A DNA stretch of 64,000 bases from an uncultured Roseovarius sp. Its GTDB lineage: Bacteria; Pseudomonadota; Alphaproteobacteria; Rhodobacterales; Rhodobacteraceae. Below, piece after piece: positions 8,587-16,293 of this stretch. Position 1 is the first letter of the stretch, and every line of letters begins with the position of its first letter. The translations under genes and the position numbers were made by a program. The stretch is from positions 2,212,001 to 2,276,000 of the forward strand of contig OX638333.1 in the NCBI GenBank assembly GCA_951812895.1, read 5' to 3'. A model generated the notes under the pieces. It ran no database searches. It was not told the DNA's origin and worked only from the letters and a program-made list of their open reading frames with translations.

Positions 8587-10029
8587 TTACGCATCCTCGG
8601 TCCAGCCGGAAACGGATTTTACCTCGAGAAAATCCTCGATACCCCATTTGCCACCTTCACGACCGTTGCCGGACTGCTTCATGCCGCCAAAAGGCGCACC
8701 GGCACCGCGGGATTGTCCGTTCATCTCGACCATACCCGAACGCAGGGCACGGGCGAGCCTGTTGGCGCGGGCGGGATCAGAGGTCTGAACATAGTTGGTC
8801 AGCCCGTAAGGGGTGTCATTGGCCATGGCGATGCCGTCCTCTTCGCCCTCAAAAGGCAGGATCGACAGGACGGGGCCAAAGATTTCCTCACGTGCGACGG
8901 TCATGTCGGTGGTGACGTCTGCAAAGACTGTGGGTTTGACATAAAAACCGCGGTTCAACCCGTCAGGGCGTCCGGTGCCACCGGCGACGAGGCGCGCGCC
9001 TTCGTCGATGCCCTTTTGAATCAGATCCTGAATCTTGTTGAACTGTACTTCGTTGACCACCGGGCCGATATGGCGACCCTCGTCGCTGGCCGGGCCGACG
9101 GCGATGCTGCTGGCCACTGTGGCCGCGGTTTCGACGGCCTGGTCATAGATTTCGCGCTGGACAAACATCCGGGTGGGGGCATTGCAGGACTGGCCCGAAT
9201 TGTTCATGCAGTGCAGTACGCCACGTTTGACAGCTTTTTCGTCGGCATCGGCAAAGATCAGGTTTGCCCCTTTGCCGCCAAGTTCCAGGCTGACACGTTT
9301 GAGCGTGTCGGCGGCAGATTTGGAGATCAACGTGCCGGCGCGGGAGGATCCGGTGAAAGAGATCATGTCGACATCGGGATGTGACGTCAGTTGCGAACCG
9401 ACGCCCACGCCATCGCCGTTGACGAGGTTGAACACGCCGGGCGGGCAGCCAGCGGCATCAACGATTTCGGCAAAGAGCATCGCAGACAGGGGCGATTCCT
9501 CGGACGGTTTCAGAACCATGGTGCAACCGGCAACAAGGCCGGCGATGACCTTGAGCGTGACCTGGTTCATCGGCCAGTTCCACGGGGTGATCATTGCGCA
9601 GACACCGATGGGTTCATGCCTGATCCAGCTGCCTGGGGCGTGATCGCCAAGCAGGTGGGCGAAGCTGAATTTGCGGGCCTCTGCGATGAAGCCGTCAATA
9701 TGGTAGGTGCCGGAGCTGGCCTGTTGCTGGCGGGACATGTCGATGGGCGCACCCATTTCAACGCTGATCGCCTGGGCCATATCTTCGGACCGTTCGGCAT
9801 AGATGTCACGGATGCGTTCAACCAACGCGATACGTTCGGACGCCGGGGTGGCCATCCATGCGGGAAAAGCGGCCTTGGCGGCGGCGACTGCGGCGTCGGT
9901 ATCGGCCTGTCCGCCAAGCGATATGGTGGCACAGGGTTCTTCTGTTGAAGGGTTGATGACGTTGTGAACAGACGCCTCTTTGGGATCAACCCAGGCGCCG
10001 TTGATGTAGAACTGATGTTTGTCGATCAT
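8587..10029 (-). CDS. NAD(P)-dependent aldehyde dehydrogenase
   Basis: This 480-residue protein has the standard aldehyde dehydrogenase fold. Visible motifs are ITPWNWPMN (cofactor pocket), FTGSSRAG (Rossmann loop), SLELGGKG with the catalytic-base glutamate, and NNSGQSCNAPTR with the nucleophilic cysteine, followed by EEIFGPVL. It oxidises an aldehyde to the acid; which aldehyde cannot be told. I chose the ATG at 10029 because GGAGG stands at proper distance upstream; 12 further in-frame codons upstream look like leader. It diverges from the peroxiredoxin gene and ends before a clear terminator. Confidence 0.9.
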   Translation of the reverse strand: MIDKHQFYINGAWVDPKEASVHNVINPSTEEPCATISLGGQADTDAAVAAAKAAFPAWMATPASERIALVERIRDIYAERSEDMAQAISVEMGAPIDMSRQQQASSGTYHIDGFIAEARKFSFAHLLGDHAPGSWIRHEPIGVCAMITPWNWPMNQVTLKVIAGLVAGCTMVLKPSEESPLSAMLFAEIVDAAGCPPGVFNLVNGDGVGVGSQLTSHPDVDMISFTGSSRAGTLISKSAADTLKRVSLELGGKGANLIFADADEKAVKRGVLHCMNNSGQSCNAPTRMFVQREIYDQAVETAATVASSIAVGPASDEGRHIGPVVNEVQFNKIQDLIQKGIDEGARLVAGGTGRPDGLNRGFYVKPTVFADVTTDMTVAREEIFGPVLSILPFEGEEDGIAMANDTPYGLTNYVQTSDPARANRLARALRSGMVEMNGQSRGAGAPFGGMKQSGNGREGGKWGIEDFLEVKSVSGWTEDA

Positions 10030-10111
10030 GTGTTGACCTCCGAAGGTTTCGCGGCACATTGTCAATCTCTGTGCTACTCTGCAACAGGATTATGCGAATC
10101 CTTCCTGTCAG

Positions 10112-10125
10112 AATTTGATCAAATT
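10112..10125. promoter_or_regulatory. Perfect 14-bp palindrome in the ALDH/peroxiredoxin divergent promoter region
   Basis: AATTTGATCAAATT is its own reverse complement and ends 37 bp before the peroxiredoxin start codon. Its place between divergent genes makes an operator plausible. It resembles half an FNR box but does not match TTGAT-N4-ATCAA, so no regulator is named. Confidence 0.35.
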
Positions 10126-10162
10126 TTCAATGCGACACAAACACCAAGAAGAGGACACTTTA

Positions 10163-10819
10163 ATGGCCTTGAGAATAAACGACACTGCCCCTGATTTTAC
10201 CGCCGATACCACCGAGGGTGAGATCAGTTTTCACGATTGGATTGGTGACGGTTATGCCGTGATGTTTTCCCATCCCAAAGACTTTACACCGGTCTGCACG
10301 ACCGAGCTGGGAACAATGGCCGGAATGTCCGGTGAATTTGCCAGCCGCAATGCCAAGATCATTGGTATTTCCGTCGATCCGGTAGAAGACCATCACCGCT
10401 GGAAATCGGACATCACGACCGTGACCGGCAACGAGGTGAGTTATCCGATGATCGGCGATCCGGAACTGAAAGTGGCCAAGCTCTATGACATGCTTCCCGC
10501 CGGTGCCGGCGACAGCTCAGAAGGGCGGACGCCGGCGGACAATGCCACGGTGCGCACTGTGTTCATCATTGGCCCGGATAAAAAGGTCAAATTGTCGCTG
10601 ACTTATCCGATGACCACGGGACGGAACTTTGACGAGCTTTTGCGTGCGCTTGATTCGATTCAACTGACCGCCAAACATCAGGTGGCAACACCCGCAAACT
10701 GGAAGAGCGGCGAGGATGTTATCATCACGCCCGCCGTTTCCAACGAAGACGCAAAAGAGCGGTTTGGCGAGTTCGAGCAGGTGCTGCCTTACCTGCGCAA
10801 AACCAAGATGCCGAGCTGA
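10163..10819 (+). CDS. 1-Cys peroxiredoxin (Prx6 type)
   Basis: The 218-residue protein has the Prx6 active-site motif FSHPKDFTPVCTTELG with peroxidatic Cys45, and no other cysteine anywhere in the protein, so it is a true 1-Cys enzyme. The long C-terminal arm (residues 165-218, including ANWKSGEDVIITP) is typical of Prx6. These enzymes reduce H2O2 and organic or lipid hydroperoxides in the cytoplasm using an outside thiol. The start at 10163 has AGAGGA about 10 bp upstream. It diverges from the aldehyde dehydrogenase and is followed by a strong terminator. Confidence 0.93.
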   Translation: MALRINDTAPDFTADTTEGEISFHDWIGDGYAVMFSHPKDFTPVCTTELGTMAGMSGEFASRNAKIIGISVDPVEDHHRWKSDITTVTGNEVSYPMIGDPELKVAKLYDMLPAGAGDSSEGRTPADNATVRTVFIIGPDKKVKLSLTYPMTTGRNFDELLRALDSIQLTAKHQVATPANWKSGEDVIITPAVSNEDAKERFGEFEQVLPYLRKTKMPS

Positions 10820-10843
10820 TCCGTTTGGTTTAATCTTTATCCC

Positions 10844-10877
10844 AACCCCCGCGGTGCAAAACCGCGGGGGTTTTCTT
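10844..10877 (+). terminator. Rho-independent terminator after the peroxiredoxin gene
   Basis: AACCCCCGCGGT (10844-10855) pairs perfectly with ACCGCGGGGGTT (10861-10872) around a 5-nt loop and runs into TTTTCTTT. It could also serve the convergent LuxR-type gene. Confidence 0.9.
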
Positions 10878-10904
10878 TGCAGGGTTTGCAGCCTGTACTC
10901 TGGC

Positions 10905-11411
10905 TTATTCGGCTTTCGGCAGGTCCAGCCCGTCGCCCATCAGGTCCTCGATAAACAGGCTGAGCAGTTGTAGCCGGCCGCTGACACCGGCCTTGCGGTA
11001 AATCGCGGCATTCTGTGCCTTGATCGTGCCCTCGCGGGTTTGGCGCAGGCCAGCGATTTCCGCAACTGACAGCCCCTTGATCGACAGCAGGGCCACGTCA
11101 CGTTCAGCACTGGTCAGGCCCCAGCGGGAAAAGTGGTTTTCCAGCACTTCGGCAAAAGCGCCTGTGGCAATGTCAAGCTGGTGGGTCATTCGGCGATCCC
11201 TCTGCATCATCCTGCGCAATTCAAATCCGGTGAAGATCGTTCCAATCAGCAGCGCAAATGCCACGGCGTATTCAAGTGTGTCGCTTTCATCGCTCTCAGC
11301 CGTGGCCAGGCCCGGTTGCAGATCGAGAATTGCGTCGCTGACAAAAAACACGGTGCACAGCGCCTGGATGAGGAACAATCCCCATAAGAGCAGGTGGCGG
11401 TTATGGGTCAT
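10905..11411 (-). CDS. Membrane-anchored LuxR-type helix-turn-helix regulator
   Basis: The 168-residue protein has two predicted membrane segments (about residues 8-24 and 45-63) and then a cytoplasmic LuxR-type HTH: GLTSAERDVALLSIKGLSVAEIA, followed by TIKAQNAAIYRKAGVSGR. There is no receiver or autoinducer domain. The HTH shows the usual VAEIA-xxR-xxxx-TIKAQ pattern. The start at 11411 has GGAGGAC directly upstream. It lies 84 bp downstream of a secreted PepSY protein on the same strand, so the two may form an operon in which the PepSY protein and the membrane part take part in sensing. That link is inference. Confidence 0.75.
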   Translation of the reverse strand: MTHNRHLLLWGLFLIQALCTVFFVSDAILDLQPGLATAESDESDTLEYAVAFALLIGTIFTGFELRRMMQRDRRMTHQLDIATGAFAEVLENHFSRWGLTSAERDVALLSIKGLSVAEIAGLRQTREGTIKAQNAAIYRKAGVSGRLQLLSLFIEDLMGDGLDLPKAE

Positions 11412-11497
11412 TTGTCCTCCGGAATGGTGGGCTGGTCGCTGAATACAACGCAACCATACTGCACAGATACCCGCAGCGACCAGCCCTGCTGAGGTCA

Positions 11498-11782
11498 GTC
11501 GTCGTCGTCATCGACCTCAATTTCGAGGATCGCGCCCGTGTCAGAAGAAAGCTCGACCTCGTAGGTTTTGCCATCACGGGTTGCTTCGACCTCGATCTCG
11601 CCATCTTCGGTTTCGATCTCGTGGACTACGTAGCCTTCTGCGGCCAGAGCGGCACGGATGTCAGCCTCGGACGTGCCGACAATGTCACCTTCAGTCAGGG
11701 CCGCGAATGCTGCGACGGGAAGGGTAGCGGCGGTAATGGCGGCGGCCAGCAGGCCGGTTTTCAGTTTGCTCGTTGTGTTCAT
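11498..11782 (-). CDS. Secreted PepSY-domain protein
   Basis: From the ATG at 11782 the protein (94-95 residues) has a clear signal peptide, LKTGLLAAAITAATLPVAAFA, cut after AFA or nearby, and one PepSY-type domain with the pattern E-A-D-I-R-A-A-L-A-A-E-G-Y-x-V-x-E-I-E and G-K-x-Y-E-V-E-L. It ends in a run of five aspartates. PepSY domains occur in protease inhibitors and in sensor ectodomains. AAAGGA lies just before the start. It precedes the membrane LuxR-type regulator on the same strand. Confidence 0.82.
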
Positions 11783-11997
11783 GATCTTGATCCTTTGTCG
11801 ATTTGAGTTCGGTTTCTTAGCCACCTGTTCGGCGGTCCTGATCAGATTGGGGGTTTGGGGACATTTCGCCATCTGCCATCGGGTTAATTCGGGGCGCATT
11901 GGACTAAGGATTATGCGGTTTCTGCGTTATTTCCGGGTCAGATGGACGGTTTGGCGGATATGCGCTATTGCGAACAGGCGTGGCAGGAGAACAGAGC

Positions 11998-13032
11998 ATG
12001 ACGGCAAGAATGTCATTTGAAATCAAAGGACACCAGATTGCGCCGGGTGGGCGGGAAACGGTGGACGTCCCGGTGAGCACGCTATCGGATCACACGCCTG
12101 TCAACCTGTCGGTTCATGTTATTCACGGCCGCAAGCCGGGGCCGGTTTTATTTGTTTCGGCCGCTATTCACGGTGATGAAGTGATCGGGGTTGAGATTGT
12201 GCGCCGAGTGCTGAAGGCGGGCGCGTTGAAGGGCTTGGCAGGCACGTTGTTGGCGGTGCCGATTGTCAATACCTATGGGTTTCTGAATCATTCACGTTAC
12301 CTGCCTGACCGGCGGGATCTGAACCGGTCTTTTCCCGGTCTGGCAGAGGGGTCGATGGCGTCGCGTCTCGCCCATATTTTCATGACAGAGGTGGTAGCGC
12401 GGTCAGATGTAGGGATTGATTTGCATTCAGCTGCGATTCACCGGACGAACCTGCCGCAAATCCGGCTGACCCCTGAAAACCAGCAGCTGGCCGAACTGGG
12501 CCGTGTTTTTGGTGCGCCGGTGATGATGGCGTCAAAGCTGCGTGAAGGATCACTGAGGATGGCGGCGGAAGAGGCCGGTGTTGACGTGCTTTTGTACGAA
12601 GGCGGTGAGGGGCTGCGGTTTGATGAACTGGCGGTCCGGTCGGGTGTCAGCGGGGTGCTGCGGGTGATGCATCATCTGGGCATGATCGGCCGTAAAGGAG
12701 TGCCGAAAGTGCGCCATGCACCAATTTTGGCCGGGCATTCGCATTGGTATCGGGCACCGGCGGGGGGATTGTTTCGTGGCTATGTCGCAACCGGTGAGCC
12801 GGTGTCGCCGGGCACTGTTCTAGGGGCGATTTCGGATCCGTTGGGGCAGGTGGAGGCAGAGGTGGTGTCCGAGGACACCGGAATTGTCATCGGACGCACC
12901 AATATGCCGGTTGTCTATGAGGGCGACGCGTTGTTCCACATCGCGGAAACCGCGCGTGCGGATGCTGCGGCGGAAGGAGTCAGTGCGCAGCTGGAGGCAG
13001 CGCCACTATATGACGAGGATGAAATAATATAG
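11998..13032 (+). CDS. Succinylglutamate desuccinylase/aspartoacylase family zinc hydrolase
   Basis: The protein (344 residues) has the zinc-binding motif AAIHGDEVIGVE (His and Glu ligands) near residue 50 and the second ligand in DLHSAAIHR. It also has the family segments LNRSFPG and, late in the chain, GEPVSPGTVLGAISDPLG, a lipoyl-like hammerhead. This M14-like family cleaves amide bonds of N-acyl amino acids; members include aspartoacylase, AstE and the ectoine-utilisation hydrolase DoeB. DoeB-like use of N-acetyl-diaminobutyrate is possible, but no other ectoine genes are nearby. The start at 11998 has AGGAGA upstream. Confidence 0.8.
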   Translation: MTARMSFEIKGHQIAPGGRETVDVPVSTLSDHTPVNLSVHVIHGRKPGPVLFVSAAIHGDEVIGVEIVRRVLKAGALKGLAGTLLAVPIVNTYGFLNHSRYLPDRRDLNRSFPGLAEGSMASRLAHIFMTEVVARSDVGIDLHSAAIHRTNLPQIRLTPENQQLAELGRVFGAPVMMASKLREGSLRMAAEEAGVDVLLYEGGEGLRFDELAVRSGVSGVLRVMHHLGMIGRKGVPKVRHAPILAGHSHWYRAPAGGLFRGYVATGEPVSPGTVLGAISDPLGQVEAEVVSEDTGIVIGRTNMPVVYEGDALFHIAETARADAAAEGVSAQLEAAPLYDEDEII

Positions 13033-13328
13033 GGGCATTCAGGTTTACACCGAACCGCGTGCACCAATCACAAAGCAGCGCATTGCCTGCGCGCGCGGTG
13101 GCGATCCCGACCGTTGGGCCGTAGCACTTTATCCTGCCAATTTCGAAGAAGATCAGAGTGATGTCCCGGCCCAGCCAAATCGCCAGCGCGTTGGGGCGCG
13201 CAGGCAATGCGCGGCGGGGCTGCGCCCCTTGATTCCGCGCAGGGTGCTTTGCTCGAAAGGTGGAAAAGGCCGAGCGCCAATTTTGCTAAAATTTACGGGA
13301 TGAAGCTCAAGAAAGGCTCTGAGCGGTG
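13033..13328. other. Gene-poor gap with a perfect 17-bp inverted repeat
   Basis: No convincing gene is seen. GCGCATTGCCTGCGCGC (13078-13094) has its exact reverse complement GCGCGCAGGCAATGCGC at 13196-13212, with 101 bp between. Frames through the gap are broken by stops and match nothing I know. A short GC-rich hairpin (GGGGC-TGC-GCCCC) follows at about 13216. Confidence 0.6.
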
Positions 13329-13991
13329 TCAGGTGACCTGATCGCTGTTTTGCGGGAAGAGAAAGATCGACATCACCAGAAGGCCGAAAATCAGCTCGTA
13401 AACCTCCCATTTGCGTTCGACATCAATGGTGGCGATGATGACGCTGGCGATCAGGGCAAATGCCGCGTGACGCAGGCCGGGGACCGGTACGGCAAAGCGG
13501 TCAGCAAGACGTTTAATGATGCCAATACGCGGGTAAAGCAGCGGCAGAACCAGCAGATAAAGCAGGATGGTCAGCGTCAGAACCGGGCCGAAAAGATGCT
13601 TGGTCAGGGCGACGCCACCGATCTCGATATTATGGATCGTGGTTTCATCTTGTCGGTTGATCTCTTTCATGGCTTCGGAGGTTTCCCAGCCAAAGATGCG
13701 CTGACCCCAGGAAATTTCCTCGCCTGCGCCAAAGAAAAACAGCAGAGCGTAGAAAAAGGTCAGGCCGACGGCCAGTTTTGTGGCGCGCCCTTTTATGGCC
13801 AATGCGTTTCGCAGCAGAATGAAGCTGGCTGCCAGCAGAGCAAAAGCGGTGCCATATTCCGCAACACCATCTTCGGCGGCAAAGCTGAAAACAAAGAAAT
13901 CAGTGTCCCAAGCATAGATGACCACGGTGGCCACGAGGACAACCACGATAAGAGCCATCAGGATGCGGTCGATCGGGTGAAGCTGTGACAT
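13329..13991 (-). CDS. Conserved multi-pass membrane protein of unknown function
   Basis: The 220-residue protein has about six hydrophobic segments, beginning LMALIVVVLVATVVIYAW, and a central charged loop with the peptide GEEISWGQRIFGWETSE, which looks like the conserved core of its family. No known transporter or enzyme motif is visible. The segment AEYGTAFALLAASFILLR resembles LEYAVAFALLIGTIFTG in the membrane LuxR-type regulator at 10905-11411. The gene lies upstream of a repeat-bearing gap and downstream of rpsU on the same strand, but a terminator separates it from rpsU. Confidence 0.75.
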   Translation of the reverse strand: MSQLHPIDRILMALIVVVLVATVVIYAWDTDFFVFSFAAEDGVAEYGTAFALLAASFILLRNALAIKGRATKLAVGLTFFYALLFFFGAGEEISWGQRIFGWETSEAMKEINRQDETTIHNIEIGGVALTKHLFGPVLTLTILLYLLVLPLLYPRIGIIKRLADRFAVPVPGLRHAAFALIASVIIATIDVERKWEVYELIFGLLVMSIFLFPQNSDQVT

Positions 13992-14101
13992 GGGTGTCCC
14001 GTGGGTTTTCTGCTTTTAGCCCAGATAGGCGAGGTCGGGCGGTGCATCAAGGCATATCGGCGGAGCATCGCCGTGATGTATCTGGTGCCCTGAAATGACA
14101 A

Positions 14102-14126
14102 ACCCCCGCGGCGGGGCCTCGGGGGT
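14102..14126 (-). terminator. Rho-independent terminator after rpsU
   Basis: On the minus strand ACCCCCG pairs with CGGGGGT around a GC-rich loop that can itself pair (GGCCCCGCC), followed by TTTGT. It lies 32 bp past the rpsU stop codon. Confidence 0.75.
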
Positions 14127-14158
14127 CGTCTAAATTCGTTACGCAAATGCGAGAGTTC

Positions 14159-14365
14159 TCAGAGGAGACCTTCGCGCTGTGCCTTTTTACGGGCCAGTTT
14201 GCGGGCACGACGGATCGCTTCAGCTTTTTCACGCGCTTTTTTCTCTGACGGTTTCTCGAAATGTTGCTTGAGCTTCATTTCACGGAACACGCCTTCGCGT
14301 TGCAGCTTCTTTTTCAGGGCACGAAGCGCCTGATCGACATTGTTGTCGCGAACACTAACCTGCAT
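14159..14365 (-). CDS. rpsU: 30S ribosomal protein S21
   Basis: The 68-residue basic protein begins [20 protein letters not shown] and ends with a lysine/arginine-rich helix, the normal sequence and length of alphaproteobacterial bS21. It binds the small subunit near the 3' end of 16S rRNA and helps initiation. A strong ribosome site (AAGGTGGTGA) precedes the start. A promoter-like pair lies about 50 bp upstream and a terminator just downstream, so it is probably a single-gene unit. Confidence 0.97.
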   Translation of the reverse strand: MQVSVRDNNVDQALRALKKKLQREGVFREMKLKQHFEKPSEKKAREKAEAIRRARKLARKKAQREGLL

Positions 14366-14416
14366 GTGGTTGTCACCACCTTTCTAAGTTTGAGTTGCAA
14401 GATTGCAGGAGGCCGC

Positions 14417-14445
14417 CATATAGCAAAGCCATTTTGATTTGTCTA
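14417..14445 (-). promoter_or_regulatory. Candidate sigma-70 promoter of rpsU
   Basis: On the minus strand TAGACA (14440-14445) and TATATG (14417-14422) are separated by exactly 17 bp and lie about 50 bp before the rpsU start. Confidence 0.5.
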
Positions 14446-14581
14446 GGGTAGCTTATATTCGCTTTTATGTCGAATGCCGGGCGCTTTGACATGGTATATC
14501 CGTCTGTCAGGTCAGTGAATTTTGAGTTACAAGCATGGGTATTGCGGCGTAGTCTGGCCGGCAACAAACCAGGGGGCGAAA

Positions 14582-15271
14582 ATGTCCGATTCTGATGTGA
14601 AAACCAGATTGCTTGAGGCTGCCAAGGCGCATGTGCCGTTTGATGGCTGGAGCCAAGAAACGATGCAGGCGGCAGCGGCGGATGCCGGGATTGAGGATGG
14701 GCTGGTCCGGGCGGTTTGCCCGCGCGGGGCCGTTGATCTGGCGCTGGCCTACCACGAAGCTGGTGATCAGGAGATGCTGGCCCGGCTGGAGGCTGCTGAT
14801 CTGAGTGAATTGAAATTTCGCGACAGAATCGCCGCGGGTGTGCGGTTTCGGCTGGAGGCGGTTGAAGATCGGGAGCTGGTCCGGCGTGGGATGACGCTGT
14901 TTTCACTGCCGCATTATGCGATGGACGGGGCCGGGGCGGTCTGGCGCACCTGTGATCGCATCTGGACGGCCTTGGGAGATACATCGAACGATGTGAACTG
15001 GTATACCAAACGCGCGACCTTGTCAGGGGTTTACGGTGCGACTGTACTGTTCTGGCTGGGTGATGACAGCGACGGGTGCGCGCGGACCTGGGCGTTTCTG
15101 GACCGGCGGATCGAGGATGTGATGCAGATCGAGAAATTCAAGGCGCAGGCGCGTGATAACAAGCTGGTCAGCGCCGTGATGGCCGGGCCGTTGTCTTTTT
15201 TGAGCAGGGTCAGGGCGCCGGACCCGGGCGGACGGACCGGCATGCCGGGGCGTTGGTCAGGGCCGGGCTGA
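14582..15271 (+). CDS. coq9: COQ9 family ubiquinone-biosynthesis protein
   Basis: The 229-residue protein shows the COQ9 features: an N-terminal TetR-like helical part (LLEAAKAHVPFDGWSQET), the segment YHEAGDQEML, and the C-terminal core GAVWRTCDRIW, DVNWYTKRATLSGVYGAT and a final FLDRRIEDVM. COQ9 binds lipids and helps the Coq7 hydroxylation step of ubiquinone synthesis. The ATG at 14582 follows GGGGGCGAAA; a longer frame from 14522 looks like leader. The next gene, a quinone oxidoreductase, starts 34 bp later, so these probably form an operon. Confidence 0.88.
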   Translation: MSDSDVKTRLLEAAKAHVPFDGWSQETMQAAAADAGIEDGLVRAVCPRGAVDLALAYHEAGDQEMLARLEAADLSELKFRDRIAAGVRFRLEAVEDRELVRRGMTLFSLPHYAMDGAGAVWRTCDRIWTALGDTSNDVNWYTKRATLSGVYGATVLFWLGDDSDGCARTWAFLDRRIEDVMQIEKFKAQARDNKLVSAVMAGPLSFLSRVRAPDPGGRTGMPGRWSGPG

Positions 15272-15305
15272 GCGCCGAGCGACAGGTTGAGTTGAGGAGA
15301 GAGCG

Positions 15306-16289
15306 ATGAGCGAAACGATGAATGCCGTGGAAATCACAGCGCCCGGCGGGCCGGAGGTTCTGCAATTGACGACCCGGCCGGTACCTGTGCCACGCGCGGG
15401 CGAGGTGGTGATCCGCTTAGCATTTGCCGGTGTGAACCGTCCCGATGCGTTACAGCGCGCGGGCCAATATGCACCGCCGCCGACCGCAAGTGATCTGCCC
15501 GGGCTGGAAGCCGCGGGCGAGATTGTATCCGTGGGCAGCGGGGTGAGCGAGTGGTCCCTTGGCGATCAGGTTTGTGCGCTGTTGCCCGGTGGTGGGTATG
15601 CCGAGTTTGCGGCGACACCTGCCGTGCATTGTCTGCCCGTGCCCGAAGGGTTGAGTCTGAAGGAAGCGGCCTGTTTGCCAGAGACGTTCTTTACCGTCTG
15701 GTCGAACGTATTTGGCCGGGGTGGATTGCAGGCCGGAGAGCGGTTTTTGGTGCATGGCGGATCGTCCGGCATCGGGACCACCGCGATTCAGTTGGCCAGC
15801 CAGATGGGCGCGCGCGTGTTCGCGACAGCCGGATCAGATGAAAAGTGTAAAGCCTGCAGCGCGTTGGGCGCGGAGCGTGCGATCAACTATCGTGAAGAAG
15901 ATTTCGTCGATATTCTGAAGTCCGAAGGCGGGGCCAACCTGATCCTTGATATGGTGGGGGGCAACTATCTGCCGCGCAATGTCAGATGTCTGGCCGATGA
16001 TGGACGACTGGTGCAGATCGCGTTTTTGCAGGGGCCGAAGGTGGAGCTGAACTTTGCCCAGGTGATGATGCGCCGCCTGACGATCACCGGCAGCACGCTG
16101 CGCCCGCAAAGCGATCTGGCCAAGGCGCGGATTGCCGAAGATCTGCGCAGCCGGGTCTGGCCCCTGCTGGAGGCGGGAAAGGTGGCACCGGTCATGGATT
16201 CGGAATTCCCACTGGCCGAGGCGGCGGCGGCCCATGCCAAGATGGAAAGCGGCGGGCATATTGGCAAAATCGTACTGAAAGTAGGGTAA
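15306..16289 (+). CDS. NAD(P)H-quinone oxidoreductase (zeta-crystallin / TP53I3-like MDR family)
   Basis: A 327-residue zinc-free medium-chain dehydrogenase. The motif VNRPDALQRAG, the hinge GLEAAGEIVSVGSGV, the nucleotide-binding sequence LVHGGSSGIGTTAIQLA and the C-terminal GKIVLKVG all fit the quinone oxidoreductase branch, and the tail AAAAHAKMESGGHIGKIVLKV is the usual PIG3 form. It reduces quinones with NADPH. GAGGAGAGAGCG precedes the start. It lies between coq9 and a BNR-repeat gene on the same strand. Confidence 0.9.
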   Translation: MSETMNAVEITAPGGPEVLQLTTRPVPVPRAGEVVIRLAFAGVNRPDALQRAGQYAPPPTASDLPGLEAAGEIVSVGSGVSEWSLGDQVCALLPGGGYAEFAATPAVHCLPVPEGLSLKEAACLPETFFTVWSNVFGRGGLQAGERFLVHGGSSGIGTTAIQLASQMGARVFATAGSDEKCKACSALGAERAINYREEDFVDILKSEGGANLILDMVGGNYLPRNVRCLADDGRLVQIAFLQGPKVELNFAQVMMRRLTITGSTLRPQSDLAKARIAEDLRSRVWPLLEAGKVAPVMDSEFPLAEAAAAHAKMESGGHIGKIVLKVG

Positions 16290-16293
16290 GGTT

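Noticed and set aside
8575-9384. Plus-strand frame (269 codons) opposite the aldehyde dehydrogenase
   Set aside because: Antisense shadow of a well-supported gene; peptide is glycine-rich without motif.
10112-10130. FNR/FnrL box before the peroxiredoxin gene
   Set aside because: The consensus TTGAT-N4-ATCAA is not met; only the left half fits.
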